Origin: an uncultured Senegalimassilia sp.
GTDB lineage: Bacteria; Actinomycetota; Coriobacteriia; Coriobacteriales; Eggerthellaceae
NCBI RefSeq assembly: GCF_934636665.1
Contig: NZ_CAKUAT010000004.1
Coordinates: forward strand, 84,514 to 148,513
Length of the DNA stretch: 64,000 nt
Direction of reading: 5' to 3'
The notes beneath the pieces are model-generated. The model was not told the DNA's origin. It did not search any database and saw nothing but the letters and a program-made list of their open reading frames with translations. A program made the position numbers and the translations under genes. Positions 44,576 to 53,514 of this stretch are shown piece after piece (within the stretch, counting starts at the first letter, position 1; each line of letters starts with the position of its first letter).

Positions 44576-44581
44576 TATACT
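44576..44581 (+). promoter_or_regulatory. Probable -10 of the 44626 gene
   Basis: TATACT 44 nt before the start. The complementary strand offers TATAGC at nearly the same place as a possible -10 for the terC riboswitch transcript. Confidence 0.35.
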
Positions 44582-44625
44582 TACCCACGCACACAAACCG
44601 ACTAAAAACCGACAGGCAGGTACCC

Positions 44626-45393
44626 ATGTCGTTATTTCATCGCCATACCGATTATTCCATCGAACAGGGCAATATACGCTATATGGACGGCTCAAGCCTG
44701 CTGCGCCCCATGGACATGCCGCGCAGCCAGCAGATAATCATGGCGGTCTTCGTCGTCATCGCCGTGATCATCGGCGTTCGCCTGGCGGCCGGGGCCATCA
44801 CCGCGGTGAACGATTCGAACGCCCAAAGCCAAGCAAGCGTCGAGGAGAACCTCTCGCGTACCGTCAGCTACAACCTCCCCGTTCTCACGCAGATGGCGGA
44901 TATGGACGACCAGGCCATTCTGGATTCGCTTGCGGCCGCGGGCTATACCGCGTACAACCAAACCGCGGAAGGCACCGCCGGTCTTGATCTGGTCAAACTT
45001 CCCGAAGATGTCACCGTGGCCGATGCCGCGGCCATGTACGCGAAGGGCGTGGGCAGCCTTTCAGCATCCCAAGCGGCCCTGCTGCTCAACGGCAGTTGGA
45101 CGCTTACCGTCGACCGCTCCGATACCTTGACCATGGCAGTCAAATACGCCGACTTCTCGTCGAGCACGCTTGAAGCCGCTATCCAGGCAGCCGTGGCCGC
45201 CGAGGGATTCGAAGCCTCGAGCACGTCCATGGACACCGACGAGGTGGGCAACACCTTCCAAACCGGCACCGTCGATATCGATGATGTCACCTATACGTGG
45301 CGCGTCTCCGCGGCACCGCTGTCGGACAAATACGACATCAAGGGCCTGCCGAGCACCGCGGCGTACGTGGGCATCCGCCTGACGGCAATGTAG
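44626..45393 (+). CDS. Membrane-anchored protein of unknown function
   Basis: I do not recognise the family. The 255-residue protein has a hydrophilic N-terminus of about 40 residues, one membrane helix (IIMAVFVVIAVIIGVRLAAGAI, about residues 37-58), then a secreted or extracytoplasmic part rich in Ala, Asp, Ser and Thr with no cysteine and repeated LEAAIQAAVAAEGFE-like helices and beta-like segments. ATG 44626 follows GCAGG. It is divergent from terC and shares its promoter space. Translocated location is inferred from the helix and charge pattern. Confidence 0.75.
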   Translation: MSLFHRHTDYSIEQGNIRYMDGSSLLRPMDMPRSQQIIMAVFVVIAVIIGVRLAAGAITAVNDSNAQSQASVEENLSRTVSYNLPVLTQMADMDDQAILDSLAAAGYTAYNQTAEGTAGLDLVKLPEDVTVADAAAMYAKGVGSLSASQAALLLNGSWTLTVDRSDTLTMAVKYADFSSSTLEAAIQAAVAAEGFEASSTSMDTDEVGNTFQTGTVDIDDVTYTWRVSAAPLSDKYDIKGLPSTAAYVGIRLTAM

Positions 45394-45404
45394 GGCGGCT
45401 CTCC

Positions 45405-45752
45405 GTGCAGCAAGACACCCCGAAGATCGCAAAGCGCCGGGTTCGCGAGGAAAAGACCATCTCGCAGATGGTGGCGCTGTATTGCGCTGGCAACCATGAG
45501 CCTGCCAGCAGGACCGAAACCGCCGTATGCGGCGAAGCCGTGTGCCCCCAATGCGCCCAGCTTGACGAATACGCGGCGTTGCGCACGCGCCGATGCCGCA
45601 AGATGCACGTGAAAACCAGCTGCGACGCCTGTGAGAACCACTGCTACAAGCCGGAAATGCGCGAGCGCATCCGCCAAGTGATGCGCTACAGCGGCCCCCG
45701 AATGATGACGAAGCACCCTATTGCCGCCATCAGGCACTTGCTAGGAAGATAA
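45405..45752 (+). CDS. Nitrous oxide-stimulated promoter family protein
   Basis: The 115-residue protein has a conserved ISQMVALYCAGNH, CPQCAQLDEYAALRTRRCR, SCDACENHCYKPEMRERIRQVMRYSGPRMMTKHP and IAAIRHLL, matching the small family with that name (also an E. coli member). The five to six conserved cysteines suggest zinc or iron-sulfur binding. The start is GTG 45405, only 12 nt past the previous stop; ribosome site weak. The molecular role is unknown. Confidence 0.85.
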   Translation: MQQDTPKIAKRRVREEKTISQMVALYCAGNHEPASRTETAVCGEAVCPQCAQLDEYAALRTRRCRKMHVKTSCDACENHCYKPEMRERIRQVMRYSGPRMMTKHPIAAIRHLLGR

Positions 45753-45754
45753 CC

Positions 45755-45786
45755 GGAAACGACCATGCGATCGCATGGTCGTTTCC
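45755..45786. terminator. Perfect 32-bp palindrome, terminator of the 44626-45752 unit
   Basis: GGAAACGACCATGCGA and its exact reverse complement, sixteen pairs without a loop base, followed by TTGTCT. It begins three nt after the stop. Confidence 0.65.
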
Positions 45787-45929
45787 TTGTCTGCGAAGCG
45801 GAAGCACGACTCGGACATAACCGCCCCGAATGCGAACGGGACCCCATAACGGACGCCCATTCGCTAACATGCAGACCCCTTGCGCCCAAAGGAAACACGA
45901 CTCAAGCGCCATGTACCAAGAGCAACCGA

Positions 45930-45965
45930 AACGGGCTGCATCGAAAACGATTGATGCAGCCCGTT
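45930..45965 (-). terminator. Terminator downstream of xerC
   Basis: A thirteen-pair stem AACGGGCTGCATC / GATGCAGCCCGTT (45930-45942, 45953-45965); TTTCGGTT follows on the minus strand. The stretch 45787-46043 holds no other visible feature. Confidence 0.6.
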
Positions 45966-46043
45966 AACCGTCCCCGTTGTGAGCTTTTCCGCACCCTGAA
46001 GATAGGAGACCCGCTCGAAAGCGGTCGCCCGCGAACAACTCAC

Positions 46044-47015
46044 CTACCCCCTAGGATGCGCCCGATGGTGTTCAGCGCCTAAACGCTCGGGAGTGGTATG
46101 CGTGTAAATCTGCGTGGTGGATAAGCTTGCATGCCCGAGCATCTCCTGAACGCTGCGCAGATCCGCGCCGCCACCGAGCACATCAGTGGCGAAGGTGTGA
46201 CGCAGATCATGCGGCGTGATGGTGGATGGAAGCCCCGCAGCGGCAAGCGCCTGCTTGAACATCTTGCGCATCGCATCGGTGCCCATTTGGTTACCGCGCG
46301 TCGAAACGAAGAAATACGGGCATTCCTTCTCCTTGACGAGCAAGGGTCGCGCGAACAGCAGATACGTGCGCATGCTCGAGAGCGCAAGGTCGTGCAAGGG
46401 CACGATGCGCTCCTTTGACCCCTTGCCGAGCACACGGCATTGGCCCTGATCAAAATCAACCGCGGAAAGCAATAGCCCCGAAGCCTCCGATATGCGCGCG
46501 CCGCACGCATACAGAAACTCAAGCAACGCCTGATTGCGCATCTCCGAAGGCGTGCGCTCATCGCGCCCTTGGGAATCAAGCCGTTTGCCGTATACGCCCA
46601 GCAGCGCGGCAACATCCTGAGGACGAAGGTGATGCGGCAGACGCTGCGGCTGCTTGGGACCCGAAAGCGCGCTTGCGGGGTCCTCGGACACGATGCCGTT
46701 GACGTTGAGCCACTGGAAGAAGGTTCGCACGGCAGACAGCCTGCGATTCACCGTGGCACGCGAGTACTGTGCCTGCTCAAGCTGGCTTAAGTAGCGGCGA
46801 AGCTGTCGGTGGCTAGGATGCAAGCCATCGATCCGGGAGCGCTTTGCCCAGCGCGCGTAATCGAGCAAGTCGATTCGATACGCGCGCAACGTGTTCTCGG
46901 AGGGGTTACGTTCGGTACGCCACGAGCCGATGAATCGCTCGATGGCCGAGAACACTTGCGCATCCACATCTTCCGGGGCCGTATCACCGCACGCGGCTTC
47001 GGCTTTACTCGTCAT
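46044..47015 (-). CDS. xerC: Tyrosine recombinase XerC-type
   Basis: The 323-residue site-specific recombinase resolves chromosome dimers with a Xer partner at dif. The N-terminal SAM-like domain (NTLRAYRIDLLDYARW) precedes the catalytic residues: Arg in GARISEASGL, HDLRH, and LGHASLSTTQIYTH with the nucleophile Tyr. It ends in an unusual basic tail ERLGAEHHRAHPRG. The start is ATG 47015, overlapping trmFO by 11 nt. No dif was identified in the window. Confidence 0.92.
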   Translation of the reverse strand: MTSKAEAACGDTAPEDVDAQVFSAIERFIGSWRTERNPSENTLRAYRIDLLDYARWAKRSRIDGLHPSHRQLRRYLSQLEQAQYSRATVNRRLSAVRTFFQWLNVNGIVSEDPASALSGPKQPQRLPHHLRPQDVAALLGVYGKRLDSQGRDERTPSEMRNQALLEFLYACGARISEASGLLLSAVDFDQGQCRVLGKGSKERIVPLHDLALSSMRTYLLFARPLLVKEKECPYFFVSTRGNQMGTDAMRKMFKQALAAAGLPSTITPHDLRHTFATDVLGGGADLRSVQEMLGHASLSTTQIYTHTTPERLGAEHHRAHPRG

Positions 47016-48393
47016 TCCCGACGGCTTCCCCCGCGCAGCCCAAAAGCCCGCAAGCGCGCAACTCGTCGCAATAACGCTCAAGAGCCTGCGTCCCGCGCTC
47101 GGCATAGGCCGCATAGCGCTGCCCTTTGTTGCGGATTCGCTGCTCAAGCGGCACCATGATGCCGAAGTTCACGTGCATAGGCTGATAATCGACCGTTTCG
47201 GGGCTGGTGGCGTATGCCAGCAATGCACCGAACGCCGTTTCCGTTGGCAGCTGCGGAGCCTTCACGCCGCCGAGCAGAGCAGCGACGTGAAGCGCCGCAT
47301 GAAGCCCGGAACGGATGGCCTCGCAATAGCCCTCGGTGCCTGCCAACTGCCCCGCCACAAACACCGGCACATCAACGCCTCCCGCGCTGCGCAGCCGAAG
47401 CTCAGGCGTCAACAGCTTTGGGGCGTTGATGAACGTGTTGCGATGCATGACGCCATAGCGCGCGAACTCCGCTTGCTCCAAGCCCGGGATCATACGGAAC
47501 ACGCGCTTTTGCTCAGGGAACGTCAAGTTGGTTTGGAAACCCACCAGGTTATAGCTTTCCCCGTGAGCATCCTCTGCGCGCAGCTGCAACGCCGCCCACG
47601 GGCGCCTGCCCGTGGCGGGATCGGTCAGACCGACGGGCTTGAGCGTGCCGAAGCGAGGCGCATCGGCGCCCTTGCGGGCGATCTCCTCGATGGGCTGGCA
47701 GGCCTGGAACAGGTCGCGCGTTTCGAATTCACGGCGGATCACACGATCGGCGCCGACGAGCTGCTCGATGAACGCCTCGTATTCTTCGCGCGAAAACGGC
47801 GCGTTCAGGTAATCGCCCACCTGGCCGCCCGCATCCTCATAGCGGCTTTGACGGAACAGCTTGCCCATGTCCAGCGAATCGGCCATGATGATGGGAGCCG
47901 CCGCATCGTAGAACGCCATATGGTCCGACCCCGTGATCTGGGACAGCGATTCAGCCAAAGCATCGGAAGTCAACGGACCGGACGCCAGGATGACGGCATC
48001 GGCGCCTTCGCAGGCCTGCTGCACAGAGCGCACCTCCGCGTGCTCCAAGGAAATGCACGGGTGCTCCTGGATGCGCTGCGTAATCCGGCGGGCGAACGCC
48101 TCGCGATCGACCGCAAGAGCGCCGCCGGCCGCCACGGCGTTGTCAAGGGCGGCGGCATGCACCTGCGAGTCAAGCGCGGCAAGCTCGGCTTTCAGCATAC
48201 CGGCCGCGCTTTCAGGCTTCGTGCTCTTCAGGCTGTTCGAGCAGACCAGCTCGGCGCACAGCCCGGTTTTATGCACGGGCGTGCCCTTTTCGGGACGCAT
48301 TTCCACAAGGCGAACCGAGAACCCTCGGTCCGCTAGCTGCAAGGCCGCCTCGCTTCCTGCAAGACCGGCCCCGATGATTGAGATTCGTTGCAT
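47005..48393 (-). CDS. trmFO: tRNA (uracil(54)-C5)-methyltransferase TrmFO (folate/FAD-dependent)
   Basis: Makes ribothymidine 54 in the T-loop with methylene-THF and FADH2. The 462-residue protein has the FAD site ISIIGAGLAGSEAA and the family signature VHKTGLCAELVCSNSLKS with a catalytic-type Cys, plus a second TGFQTNLTFPEQKRVFRMIPGL-like region. ATG 48393 has GGAA upstream; an ATG at 48402 is an alternative. Downstream genes overlap (xerC). Confidence 0.94.
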   Translation of the reverse strand: MQRISIIGAGLAGSEAALQLADRGFSVRLVEMRPEKGTPVHKTGLCAELVCSNSLKSTKPESAAGMLKAELAALDSQVHAAALDNAVAAGGALAVDREAFARRITQRIQEHPCISLEHAEVRSVQQACEGADAVILASGPLTSDALAESLSQITGSDHMAFYDAAAPIIMADSLDMGKLFRQSRYEDAGGQVGDYLNAPFSREEYEAFIEQLVGADRVIRREFETRDLFQACQPIEEIARKGADAPRFGTLKPVGLTDPATGRRPWAALQLRAEDAHGESYNLVGFQTNLTFPEQKRVFRMIPGLEQAEFARYGVMHRNTFINAPKLLTPELRLRSAGGVDVPVFVAGQLAGTEGYCEAIRSGLHAALHVAALLGGVKAPQLPTETAFGALLAYATSPETVDYQPMHVNFGIMVPLEQRIRNKGQRYAAYAERGTQALERYCDELRACGLLGCAGEAVGNDE

Positions 48394-48422
48394 AGTTTCC
48401 ATAGGCCATAGCATACCAGACG

Positions 48423-49400
48423 CTAGACCCGTGGCCCCCAACGCCCATCAGGATAACGCGCAAATGAACCTGCTTGCTCGCCTACCGCCAACCGCTCCAT
48501 CAGCCAGGCGCGCGCATCCCGCTTGCCGCAGTGCTGGCACGCCAGTTCGAAGAGTTGCTCCATACCCAACGGCTCCGCCTGCAGCGCAGCCGTAATCGGG
48601 TCCGCAGCCACGCGGCTTGCGCCGCGGGCGCCCCTCGAGCCGGCCGACCCTGCTTCACCCCCTTTCCCGCTCAACTTATCAGCATCTTGCATCTTCAAGC
48701 AGCCGAACACGCTGAACAGCACATCGGAAAACGACTCATCGTCGACCACTGGAGCCGCGCCCTGCACGAGCAGGCGGTTCGCCCCCTTCGAGGAAGCCGA
48801 GTTGATGGCGCCGGGCACCACCAGCACGTCACGACCTGCCGCAAGCGCCTCGTCAGCGGTGGAGAAAGTCCCTGAAGGCAAACCGGCCTCCACGATAAGC
48901 GTCGCCCGCGCAAGTCCGGCGATAAGCCGGTTGCGCGTGCGGAACTGTTGAGGCAGGGCAGGTGTATCCCAAGCGTGCTCGGAAACCACCGCCCCACCGG
49001 AAAGCGCAATCCGCTCGAACAGGCCCGCATGCTCCCGAGGGTACGGGATATCGCAGCCGCCGCCTAAAAACGCCACCGTAGGCGCGCCTTCGGACAGCGC
49101 AGCCTCGTGCGCGGCAGCGTCGCAGCCCCGTGCGCCGCCGGATATCACCGCAATGCCCCGCTGCGCAGCAAGCCGCGCGAAGCGCTTCGCCGCGCCGATG
49201 CCGTAAGGCGTGGCCTTGCGCGCGCCCACCACGGCAAGGCCTTCCGTAAGCGCCTCGGGATCGCCCAGCACGTACAACCGCTTCGGCGGTCGCGGGATAA
49301 CGCGTAAAGCAGCGGGAAACCTTGGGTCGTCGGGCAGCAACACCGTCCTCATACCTGCTAGCCGCATGCCTTGCCCCTCCGACCGCCCGATCGTCATCAT
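48423..49400 (-). CDS. dprA: DNA processing protein DprA
   Basis: Loads RecA on incoming single strands in natural transformation. The 325-residue Rossmann-like protein has AVVGARKATPYG, ISGGARGCDAAAHEAAL and RTRNRLIAGLARATLIVEAG, the family core, with a short C-terminal winged helix. ATG 49400 overlaps the comM stop by four nt; ATG 49397 with AAGGAGG six nt upstream is equally possible. Its linkage with comM and yraN is common. Other competence genes are not in the window. Confidence 0.93.
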   Translation of the reverse strand: MMTIGRSEGQGMRLAGMRTVLLPDDPRFPAALRVIPRPPKRLYVLGDPEALTEGLAVVGARKATPYGIGAAKRFARLAAQRGIAVISGGARGCDAAAHEAALSEGAPTVAFLGGGCDIPYPREHAGLFERIALSGGAVVSEHAWDTPALPQQFRTRNRLIAGLARATLIVEAGLPSGTFSTADEALAAGRDVLVVPGAINSASSKGANRLLVQGAAPVVDDESFSDVLFSVFGCLKMQDADKLSGKGGEAGSAGSRGARGASRVAADPITAALQAEPLGMEQLFELACQHCGKRDARAWLMERLAVGEQAGSFARYPDGRWGPRV

Positions 49401-50887
49401 GCGCCTCCTTCGCGCAACCGGAATCCCACCGCTTCGCATAGGTGATCTCGACCCACCTTGGGCACCTGCTCCATATCGGCGATGGTTCTCGCCAGCGCCA
49501 ACGTGCGCATGATGGCGCGCCCGCTCATCGATCCAGATGCGGCCAACTTCTCCAGAAAGTCGCGATCAACTTCGCTCATCGCGCACGATTCGACCAACAC
49601 CTCGGCTTGACGCGCGCGCTCATCCAAGCCCGTGGTGCTGCGGCGCCACGATGCGTATTCTCGAGCCGCAAGCACGCCTTCGCGAAGCTTCGCCGACGAT
49701 GTTCCGTGCCCCGTCGAAAGCACCTGACCCGGCGGGATGCGTGCGACATCGATATGGACGTCGATGCGATCCATGAGCGGCCCGCCCACGCGTCCTTGAT
49801 ATTGATGCACCTGGCGCTGCGAGCAGGTGCACGTGCGCTCGGAGTCGCCGAAAAAGCCGCAGGGACACGGGTTGGCAGCCGCCACCAGCATGAATCGCGC
49901 AGGAAAACGAACGCTTCCATCAGCTCGCGTGACCACCACTTCACCGGCCTCCATGGGCTGACGGATACCTTGCAGCACCGAAGGCGCGAACTCGGGCAGC
50001 TCGTCCAAGAACAGCACCCCGTTATGTGCCAACGAAATGGCGCCTGGTCGCGGAGGCGAGCCCCCACCCACCAAACCCGCCAGAGTCGCGCAATGATGAG
50101 GCGCATGAAACGGCCTGATCCCCGCCAGCAGCGGCGCGGCATCCCGACCGGCAACGGAATGGATGACCGCCGCCTCAAGGGCCTCCGAGCGCGACAAAGG
50201 GGCCAAAATCGAGGGCAGGCGCGATGCCAGCATGGTCTTGCCGGAACCCGGAGGGCCCATCATAAGCAGACCATGGCCGCCGGCCGCCGCTATCTGAAAT
50301 GCGCGCTTGGCCATGTCATGACCCGCGATGTCGCGAAAATCAAGTTCTTGGGGCTTTTCAGGCGCCAATGCGCCCCCAAGTTCAGCGAAGTCCCCACGAC
50401 GCAGCTGCCCAAGCGATTCAATGACGCGCCGCCTTATGCCCTCTATCCGCCCCGCCCCGTTCTCAGCCGCGCTGACAAGGGCAAGGTCCTGTTGCTGGGC
50501 GCACAAGGCGTAGGCCAGCAAGCCAGCGATCGGCCGCACGGTTCCTTCCAAGGAAAGCTCCCCTGCGAACAGCACGCCGTCGAGCACGGCGGGATTCACT
50601 TGCCCCGTTGCGCACAGAAGGCCCACGGCTATGGGAAGGTCGAATCCCGACCCGGTTTTGCGCAAGGCACTTGGTGCAAGGTTTACCACCACTTTGCTGC
50701 TTGGCATGCTGAAGCCGCAAGCTCGCAATGCGGCTCGAACGCGCTCCCTCGATTCCTGCACCGAAGCATCGGCCATTCCAACGACCGAAAAGCCCGGCAT
50801 CCCGTTGCTCACGCACACTTCGACCTCAACGGGAACCGCCCGTACGCCGCGCAACGTTGCAGCATGCACTACGCACGACGCGCTCAT
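49397..50887 (-). CDS. comM: Mg-chelatase-like AAA ATPase YifB/ComM
   Basis: The 496-residue AAA+ helicase of the ComM family drives branch migration in transformation. The N-terminal Lon-like domain (GMPGFSVVGMADASVQESRERVRAAL) is followed by Walker A MMGPPGSGKTML, Walker B GVLFLDELPEF and ANPCPCGFFGDSERTCTCS, a zinc-like insertion found in the family. ATG 50887 overlaps the yraN stop by four nt. Confidence 0.94.
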   Translation of the reverse strand: MSASCVVHAATLRGVRAVPVEVEVCVSNGMPGFSVVGMADASVQESRERVRAALRACGFSMPSSKVVVNLAPSALRKTGSGFDLPIAVGLLCATGQVNPAVLDGVLFAGELSLEGTVRPIAGLLAYALCAQQQDLALVSAAENGAGRIEGIRRRVIESLGQLRRGDFAELGGALAPEKPQELDFRDIAGHDMAKRAFQIAAAGGHGLLMMGPPGSGKTMLASRLPSILAPLSRSEALEAAVIHSVAGRDAAPLLAGIRPFHAPHHCATLAGLVGGGSPPRPGAISLAHNGVLFLDELPEFAPSVLQGIRQPMEAGEVVVTRADGSVRFPARFMLVAAANPCPCGFFGDSERTCTCSQRQVHQYQGRVGGPLMDRIDVHIDVARIPPGQVLSTGHGTSSAKLREGVLAAREYASWRRSTTGLDERARQAEVLVESCAMSEVDRDFLEKLAASGSMSGRAIMRTLALARTIADMEQVPKVGRDHLCEAVGFRLREGGA

Positions 50888-51342
50888 AACGACTCAGCCC
50901 CGAAGGCGTTGATGTAATGACGGATGGTGGCGTGCGCGTTGTCGGTAACGACCAGCGACATGACATCGAAGCGTACCTGCAGGTCTTGCACCTCGTATCT
51001 GCTTGTGAACAGCTCGGCGATTTTAAGGTACTTCCCGCGCTTTTTGCCGTCGACGGCTTCGCTGGGAAAGCCTTTCTCGGTACTTGATCGCGTCTTCACC
51101 TCGGCGAACACCAAGATATCGTCATCACGCGCGATGATATCGGCCTCACCAGCCTGGCACGTCCAGTTACGCGCGATGATTTCGTAACCGCGCGACACTA
51201 GGTAACGCGCCGCAACGTCCTCCCCCAAACGACCCAGACGCTTGTTATGCAAATTGGGCTGATTAGCAGCGCTCTCGGTGTCTTTGGAAGCCTGGTTTGC
51301 GCCTTGTTCGTCTTGTTGCTCTTCATGCCGCGGTTCGGCCAT
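50884..51342 (-). CDS. UPF0102/YraN family endonuclease-like protein
   Basis: The 152-residue nuclease-like fold protein has a Gln/Asp/Asn-rich N-terminus (about 32 residues) and the family core LGRLGEDVAARYLVSRGYEIIARNW, GEADIIARDDDILVFAEVKTR (PD-(D/E)xK-like). The function is not established. ATG 51342 follows AAAGGAG. It is the first gene of yraN-comM-dprA-trmFO-xerC. Confidence 0.93.
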   Translation of the reverse strand: MAEPRHEEQQDEQGANQASKDTESAANQPNLHNKRLGRLGEDVAARYLVSRGYEIIARNWTCQAGEADIIARDDDILVFAEVKTRSSTEKGFPSEAVDGKKRGKYLKIAELFTSRYEVQDLQVRFDVMSLVVTDNAHATIRHYINAFGAESL

Positions 51343-51927
51343 AGCGTGCTCCTTTCCTCGCTATGGCCCACCTTAACGACGTCATCTTACGCAACCCTTG
51401 TGCGAACCTTGCAGATAACACCGCGCAAGCTTACGAAGCCAGGAACGATAAGCCTTCGCAAGCTGCATCAATTCACACCAAATCAGGTGGCATGTATGCA
51501 AAGGCCCACCTTCGCCAAAGGCTTGCGGATAGAACAAAGCACGCCGACCGTCAAAAAGAACGCTCAGCGTTCGAACAGGTCCGAGCAGCAGCTCCATCGA
51601 AGCATGCATGACCAAGCAAATGCCAACGAGGCCCAAACTCGCACAGGAAGGGATTCGCGGGCATCCCTCAAACTCACCCCATGCTCCCTAGCTGCTATGA
51701 ACCGATAGAGGAAGACCAGGAGGCCCCGTTCCCTTCCTAAAGCCGATGGGAAAGGAACGGTGCCTCCTTATTCGCACAAGCCAGGCTGGACGATCGCCGG
51801 CGGTCGATCTTTTATGGGCATTCACCGCCGCGATTCCTTATAGACGCTCAACGCCGCACGATCGCCTGCGAGCGGTCGCTGTCGCTGGATCGCTTAGCAA
51901 TATCCGTGAACTCTGCAAGCGCTGCGA
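51343..51927. other. Stretch without a supportable gene
   Basis: Short reading frames here lack ribosome sites, conserved-looking sequence and usual codon bias. A long imperfect hairpin (AGGAGGC-CCGTTCC region at 51717 with GGAACGG-GCCTCCT ending at 51769) and a shorter one GATCG-CCGG-CGGTCGATC then TTTT (51792-51816) are the only structures; the first could end rnhB transcription from the other side. Confidence 0.6.
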
Positions 51928-52707
51928 TTAAAACAGGCTTTCCTGCGTGAACGCGTGGCAAAAGGACGCTCGATGAATCGGGCAAAGCCCATGGTCCTTG
52001 ATGGCTTGGATATGCGCGACGCTCGCATAGCCTTTGTTGGACGAGAAATCATACTCGGGATACTGCCGGGCATACTCGCACATAAGCGCATCACGCTCGA
52101 CCTTCGCCACAATGGATGCCGCAGCGATGGAAGCGCATTTCCCGTCGCCTTTCACCACGCTCACCTCTCGCGAGTCCATATGCAACGGATTGCCATCGAG
52201 CAGCACCGTATCGGGTTTCACACCAGCCGACTCCACTTCCGCAAGAGCAGCTCGAAACGCACGCAACAAGGATGCCGCCATCCCGTTGGCATCGATATCC
52301 TCAGGCGAAACGTATTGCACGGTCCAAGCAAGCGCAACCTCTTTGATGCGACGCGCAATGGCCTCGCGCGATTCAGGTTTGACCTGCTTGGAATCATTGA
52401 GTCCCGGGATGCGCGGCTGGTCCGGCAGCACCACGGCGCCGACCGCCAACGGACCCGCCAACGGACCACGGCCAACCTCATCAAGACCGACCACCAAGCC
52501 TCCCTGGGCGATATCGTTTTGGAAGTCATACATCCCCTCCAAGCGCGCAGCTTCCAGAGCCTCAGCGGCAAGTCGCCTTCGAGCCGATTCGACAGCCGCA
52601 CGAACCCCCTTGCGTGTATCCGCGACCAACGACCGCTCAAGAACGGCGAACTCAGCTGCATCAGCAGCTTGCAGCTTCGATTTGATCTCAGCAACCGTTG
52701 GACCCAT
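51928..52707 (-). CDS. rnhB: Ribonuclease HII
   Basis: Cuts the RNA strand of RNA-DNA hybrids and single ribonucleotides. The 259-residue protein has VVGLDEVGRGPLAGPLAVGAVVL (metal Asp-Glu), then VLLDGNPL and VVKGDGKCASIAAASIVAKVERD with the third Asp, and an N-terminal domain of about 70 residues (GPTVAEIKSKLQ...) as in B. subtilis RNase HII. ATG 52707 has GGAGAGGAAACC before it; the frame is open well upstream without support. Confidence 0.94.
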   Translation of the reverse strand: MGPTVAEIKSKLQAADAAEFAVLERSLVADTRKGVRAAVESARRRLAAEALEAARLEGMYDFQNDIAQGGLVVGLDEVGRGPLAGPLAVGAVVLPDQPRIPGLNDSKQVKPESREAIARRIKEVALAWTVQYVSPEDIDANGMAASLLRAFRAALAEVESAGVKPDTVLLDGNPLHMDSREVSVVKGDGKCASIAAASIVAKVERDALMCEYARQYPEYDFSSNKGYASVAHIQAIKDHGLCPIHRASFCHAFTQESLF

Positions 52708-52980
52708 GGTTTCCTCTCCTGTATGGGGTTCATGAACGCATGACCGCCAGCGCCCCTGGTATAGAAACGGCCTATCTCGAAATCGCATTCGAAAACGCTC
52801 GATTTGCCTCCAGCGCAAGTACTTAACGCTTCTGCAGGCGATTGCTTCAACAAGCCATCCGACCTCGCTCGAACCAGCACAGGCGCCAAACAAAGGCTGA
52901 AACGATAACCTCTCGGAGCTTTCCCGTTTCAACCAATAAAGCTGAATCCAATAGCGAGCAAAGAGCGCGCGTTCTCGAAT
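52708..52980. other. Intergenic stretch upstream of rnhB, nothing recognised
   Basis: The reading frame of rnhB is open back to 53028 but the extra 107 residues resemble no start of the family and lack a ribosome site. No RNA gene or repeat is seen. A promoter for rnhB should lie here. Confidence 0.5.
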
Positions 52981-53018
52981 GAAAAAGAACCCCTCCTCCA
53001 ATCGGATGAGGGGTTCTT
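52981..53018 (-). terminator. Terminator of rplS
   Basis: Eleven-pair stem AAGAACCCCTC / GAGGGGTTCTT followed on the minus strand by TTTTTC. It lies 26 nt after the rplS stop. Confidence 0.85.
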
Positions 53019-53043
53019 GAAGTCGCAAATGCCGAATGTCGGC

Positions 53044-53391
53044 TTAGCGGAAGGACTTCTCCTTGATCTTGGCGGCCTTGCCCACCTTGTCGCGGAGGTA
53101 GTACAGCTTGGCGCGACGGACATCGCCCTTACGGGTGACCTCAATCTTGTCGATCTTCGGGGAATGCACCGGGAAGGTACGCTCTACACCGATGGAGAAA
53201 CTGATCTTACGGACGGTGAACGTCTCGCGAACGCCATGACCGTGACGACGGATCACGTCGCCCTGGAACACCTGGATACGCTCACGGTTACCCTCGGTGA
53301 TGCGATAGTGAACCTTGACGTTGTCGCCAACGTGGAATTCGGGGAGATCGGACTTGATCTGCTGCTGCTCGATTGCGCGAATGATATCCAT
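53044..53391 (-). CDS. rplS: 50S ribosomal protein L19
   Basis: The 115-residue ribosomal protein begins MDIIRAIEQQQIKSDLPEFHVGD, with the diagnostic FQGDVIRRHGHGVRETFTVRK and KDVRRAKLYYLRDKVGKAAKIKEK-like end. It sits at the 30S-50S interface. ATG 53391 has AAGGAACAGGC upstream. A 123-nt spacer separates it from valS. Confidence 0.97.
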   Translation of the reverse strand: MDIIRAIEQQQIKSDLPEFHVGDNVKVHYRITEGNRERIQVFQGDVIRRHGHGVRETFTVRKISFSIGVERTFPVHSPKIDKIEVTRKGDVRRAKLYYLRDKVGKAAKIKEKSFR

Positions 53392-53514
53392 TGCCTGTTC
53401 CTTCTTATATGTTCAGTAAAACCTTTACTTGTCACAAGACACGATTGGACAGTATACCGCCATTGCCCTTATCGTGCAAGTTTTTTGGTCCGCTAGCTGC
53501 GAATTCCTTCACAA

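Noticed and set aside
46044..47015. XerC gene as a phage or integron integrase marking a mobile element
   Set aside because: It is in the housekeeping run with trmFO and dprA; no att repeats or cargo genes flank it.
51382..51636. 84-codon minus-strand frame downstream of rnhB as a gene
   Set aside because: No ribosome site, odd composition and no recognised motif.
52708..53028. rnhB beginning at 53028 with a 107-residue N-terminal extension
   Set aside because: The added sequence lacks family likeness and the ATG at 52707 has a strong ribosome site.
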